Below, one piece after another: positions 5,444-7,575 of a DNA stretch of 7,575 bases; within the stretch, counting starts at the first letter, position 1; each line of letters opens with the position of its first letter. A program made the translations under genes and the position numbers. The notes below the pieces were generated by a model. That model searched no databases. It was given only the letters and a program-made list of their open reading frames with translations, and was not told the origin of the DNA. The stretch is from Pseudomonadota bacterium. Its GTDB lineage: Bacteria; Pseudomonadota; Alphaproteobacteria; Acetobacterales; Acetobacteraceae. The stretch is taken from the NCBI GenBank assembly GCA_021845555.1, contig JAJZVS010000182.1, forward strand, positions 1 to 7,575, given 5' to 3'.

Positions 5444-7575
5444 TCAGGCCAGTTGCACGAACCGATCGAGCACCCGTTTCGCGCCCGTCTTGTCGAACGC
5501 GACGTCCAGCTTGTCGTCGTCGGCGCCGGTGACGGTGCCGTAACCAAACTTCTCGTGGAACACGCGGCTGCCCACCGGGATCGCCGCGCTGCGCGCCGGC
5601 CGCCCGGGCTGCTCCCAGCTTTCCTTCGCCGCCGGTTGTCGTGCCAGCGGGGGGCGCGCCACCAGGGGGAAGGCGCCGGCGAACACCGGGGGGGCGGCGA
5701 TCCGTTCCGCCCGTGCCAGCGCGGCGGAGCCGGCGCGTTCGATTTCCTCTTCCGGCAGTTCCTCGATGAAACGGCTCGGGATGTTGCTCTGCCAATTCGC
5801 GTAGATGCGCCGGTTCGCGGTGTGGCTGATGATCGCGCGCTGCCGCGCCCGGGTGATGCCGACATAGGCGAGCCGGCGTTCCTCCTCCAGCCCCTTGGCG
5901 CCGCTTTCGTCGAGCGAGCGCTGGTTGGGGAACACGCCTTCCTCCCACCCGGGCAGGAACACGGTGTCGAACTCCAGCCCCTTGGCGCCGTGCAGGGTCA
6001 TCAGGCTGACGCGGTCGGCCTCGTTGGTCTCCTCGTTCTCCATCACCAGCGAGACGTGATCGAGGAAGCCGCCCAGGGTTTCGAAATCGGCCAGCGCGCG
6101 CACGAACTCCTTCAGATTCTCGAGCCGGCCGGGGGCTTCGGGCGATTTGTCCTTCTGCCACATGTCCGTATAGCCGCTTTCGTCCAGCACCATCTGCGCA
6201 ACCTGCACGTGCCCTTCGGTGTCCAGCGCCGCGCGCCAGCGATCGAAGTCGCGCAGCAGCCCCGCCAGGCTCTCCTTCACCTTGCCCTTTACCCCGCCTT
6301 CGTCCACCAGCCGCGCCGCGGCGGCGGCGAGCGGGATCGCATGCGCGCGGGCGGTCTCGTGCAACGCGCGCAGCGCGGTTTCCCCCACGCCGCGGCGCGG
6401 CACGTTGACGATGCGTTCGAACGCCAGATCGTCCGCCCGCTGCACCGTCACGCGCAGATAGGCCACCGCGTCGCGGATCTCCTGGCGCTCATAGAAGCGC
6501 AGGCCGCCGACCACGCGATAGGGGATGCCGAGCGTGATCAGCCGTTCCTCGAACGCACGGGTCTGGAAGCCGGCGCGCACCAGCACGGCCATTTCGGAAA
6601 GCTTGTGGCCGTCGCGGCGCAGCGTCTCGATCCGCTCGCCCACCATGCGGGCTTCTTCGTCGGAATCCCACAGGCTGACGACGGTGACCTTCTCCCCGTC
6701 CGCGTCCGTCCGTCCGGGGCGCAACGTCTTGCCGAGACGGCCTTCGTTATGCGCGATCAGCCCGGCGGCGGCGGCAAGGATCGGCGCGGTGGAGCGGTAG
6801 TTCGCTTCCAGCCGGACGATCTTCGCGCCCGGGAAATCCTTCTCGAAGCGCAGGATGTTCTCCACCTCCGCGCCGCGCCAGGAATAGATCGACTGGTCGT
6901 CGTCGCCGACGCAACAGATATTGCGGTGCGCCTGCGCGAGCAGCCGCAGCCACAGATACTGCACCACGTTGGTGTCCTGGTACTCGTCCACCAGGATGTA
7001 ACGGAACATCCGGTGGTACTGCGCCAGCACCTCCGGATGGGTGCGCAGGATCTCGGTCATGTGCAACAGCAGGTCGCCGAAATCGGCGGCGTTCAGCGCC
7101 TTCAGCCGGTCCTGGTAGGCGGCGTAGATCTCGCGCGCGCGCCCGCCGGCGAACTCGCTGTCCTCGGCCGGCGTCACGCGGGCGGGCGGCAGGCCGCGGT
7201 CCTTCCAGCGCTGGATCACGCCGAGCAGCCCCGGCGGCGGCCAGCGCTTGGTGTCGATCCGCGCCGCCTCCATCACCTGTTTCAGCAGGCGAAGCTGGTC
7301 GTCGGTGTCGAGGATGGAGAAGTTGGTCTCCAGCCCGACCAGCGGGGCGTGGCGGCGCAGCATGCGCGCGCACAGGGCGTGGAAGGTGCCGAGCCACAGC
7401 CCCTCCACCGGCCGGCCGAGGATCGTGGCCACGCGCTCGCGCATCTCGCGCGCGGCCTTGTTGGTGAAGGTCACCGCCAGCACCTGGCCCGGCGCGGCGC
7501 GGCCGGTCAGCAGCAGATGGGCGAAGCGGGTGGTGAGCACGCGGGTCTTGCCGGTGCCCGCGCCGGCGAGCACCA
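5444..7575 (-). CDS. uvrD: ATP-dependent 3'-5' DNA helicase UvrD/PcrA (N-terminus outside window)
   Basis: A superfamily 1A helicase for nucleotide-excision and mismatch repair. The visible 710-odd residues start inside motif I, so only a short N-terminus (about 30 residues by family comparison) lies beyond 7575. Counting from the Val codon at 7571-7573: Walker A AGAGTGKT (3-10), Ia VTFTNKAA (34-41), Ib GTFHALCARML (62-72), II VDEYQDTN (195-202), III GDDDQSIYSWRGA (223-235), IV LEANYRS (255-261), V TLHGAKGLEFDTVFLPG (526-542) and VI EEERRLAYVGITRARQ (563-578). A low-complexity linker (about 610-665) leads to VGSRVFHEKFGYGTV (667-681), a Tudor-like tail that in PcrA/UvrD contacts RNA polymerase. 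All motifs are intact. UvrD and PcrA cannot be separated by eye; Rep is less likely because of the tail. It is the first visible gene of the operon. Confidence 0.95.
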   Translation of the reverse strand, partial: VLAGAGTGKTRVLTTRFAHLLLTGRAAPGQVLAVTFTNKAAREMRERVATILGRPVEGLWLGTFHALCARMLRRHAPLVGLETNFSILDTDDQLRLLKQVMEAARIDTKRWPPPGLLGVIQRWKDRGLPPARVTPAEDSEFAGGRAREIYAAYQDRLKALNAADFGDLLLHMTEILRTHPEVLAQYHRMFRYILVDEYQDTNVVQYLWLRLLAQAHRNICCVGDDDQSIYSWRGAEVENILRFEKDFPGAKIVRLEANYRSTAPILAAAAGLIAHNEGRLGKTLRPGRTDADGEKVTVVSLWDSDEEARMVGERIETLRRDGHKLSEMAVLVRAGFQTRAFEERLITLGIPYRVVGGLRFYERQEIRDAVAYLRVTVQRADDLAFERIVNVPRRGVGETALRALHETARAHAIPLAAAAARLVDEGGVKGKVKESLAGLLRDFDRWRAALDTEGHVQVAQMVLDESGYTDMWQKDKSPEAPGRLENLKEFVRALADFETLGGFLDHVSLVMENEETNEADRVSLMTLHGAKGLEFDTVFLPGWEEGVFPNQRSLDESGAKGLEEERRLAYVGITRARQRAIISHTANRRIYANWQSNIPSRFIEELPEEEIERAGSAALARAERIAAPPVFAGAFPLVARPPLARQPAAKESWEQPGRPARSAAIPVGSRVFHEKFGYGTVTGADDDKLDVAFDKTGAKRVLDRFVQLA

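Noticed and set aside
3907..5532. 541-codon open frame on the plus strand across aroE, DUF1028 and the end of uvrD
   Set aside because: It is antisense to three well-supported genes, has a composition of Arg/Gln/Gly/Ala repeats, and shows no domain.

Overview
The window is GC-rich chromosomal DNA with alphaproteobacterial character. The protein sequences and the gene order aroE-coaE-dnaQ point that way, and Acetobacteraceae (Rhodospirillales) is my best guess from remembered sequence similarity. I could not run a search, so the family-level placement is an inference.

Left part (1-1708). The 5' end of an XRE-type helix-turn-helix regulator gene leaves the window on the minus strand. It diverges from a complete isocitrate lyase gene (aceA). 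The pair shares a 143-nt promoter region and looks like a glyoxylate-shunt enzyme next to its likely ScfR/RamB-type regulator.

Middle part (1709-2531). A 346-nt non-coding stretch holds two strong hairpins after aceA, a short AT-rich island with helically phased TTRACG repeats, and a folded leader. The leader precedes a 158-aa protein that is a single receiver-like domain lacking the phospho-acceptor Asp (Glu instead) and the switch Lys. This is the least ordinary part of the window.

Right part (2547-7575). Five minus-strand genes are packed as an apparent operon, in transcription order: uvrD/pcrA helicase (5' end outside the window), a DUF1028 protein, aroE (shikimate dehydrogenase), coaE (dephospho-CoA kinase) and dnaQ (proofreading exonuclease of DNA polymerase III). 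aroE/coaE and coaE/dnaQ overlap by ATGA, implying translational coupling. The operon joins DNA repair and replication fidelity to aromatic amino-acid and coenzyme A synthesis. It converges on the receiver-like gene with only 15 nt between the stop codons.

I see no mobile element, CRISPR array, tRNA or rRNA, and no clear new multi-gene system. The best candidate for something undescribed is the pseudo-receiver gene with its structured leader and repeat-bearing upstream region.
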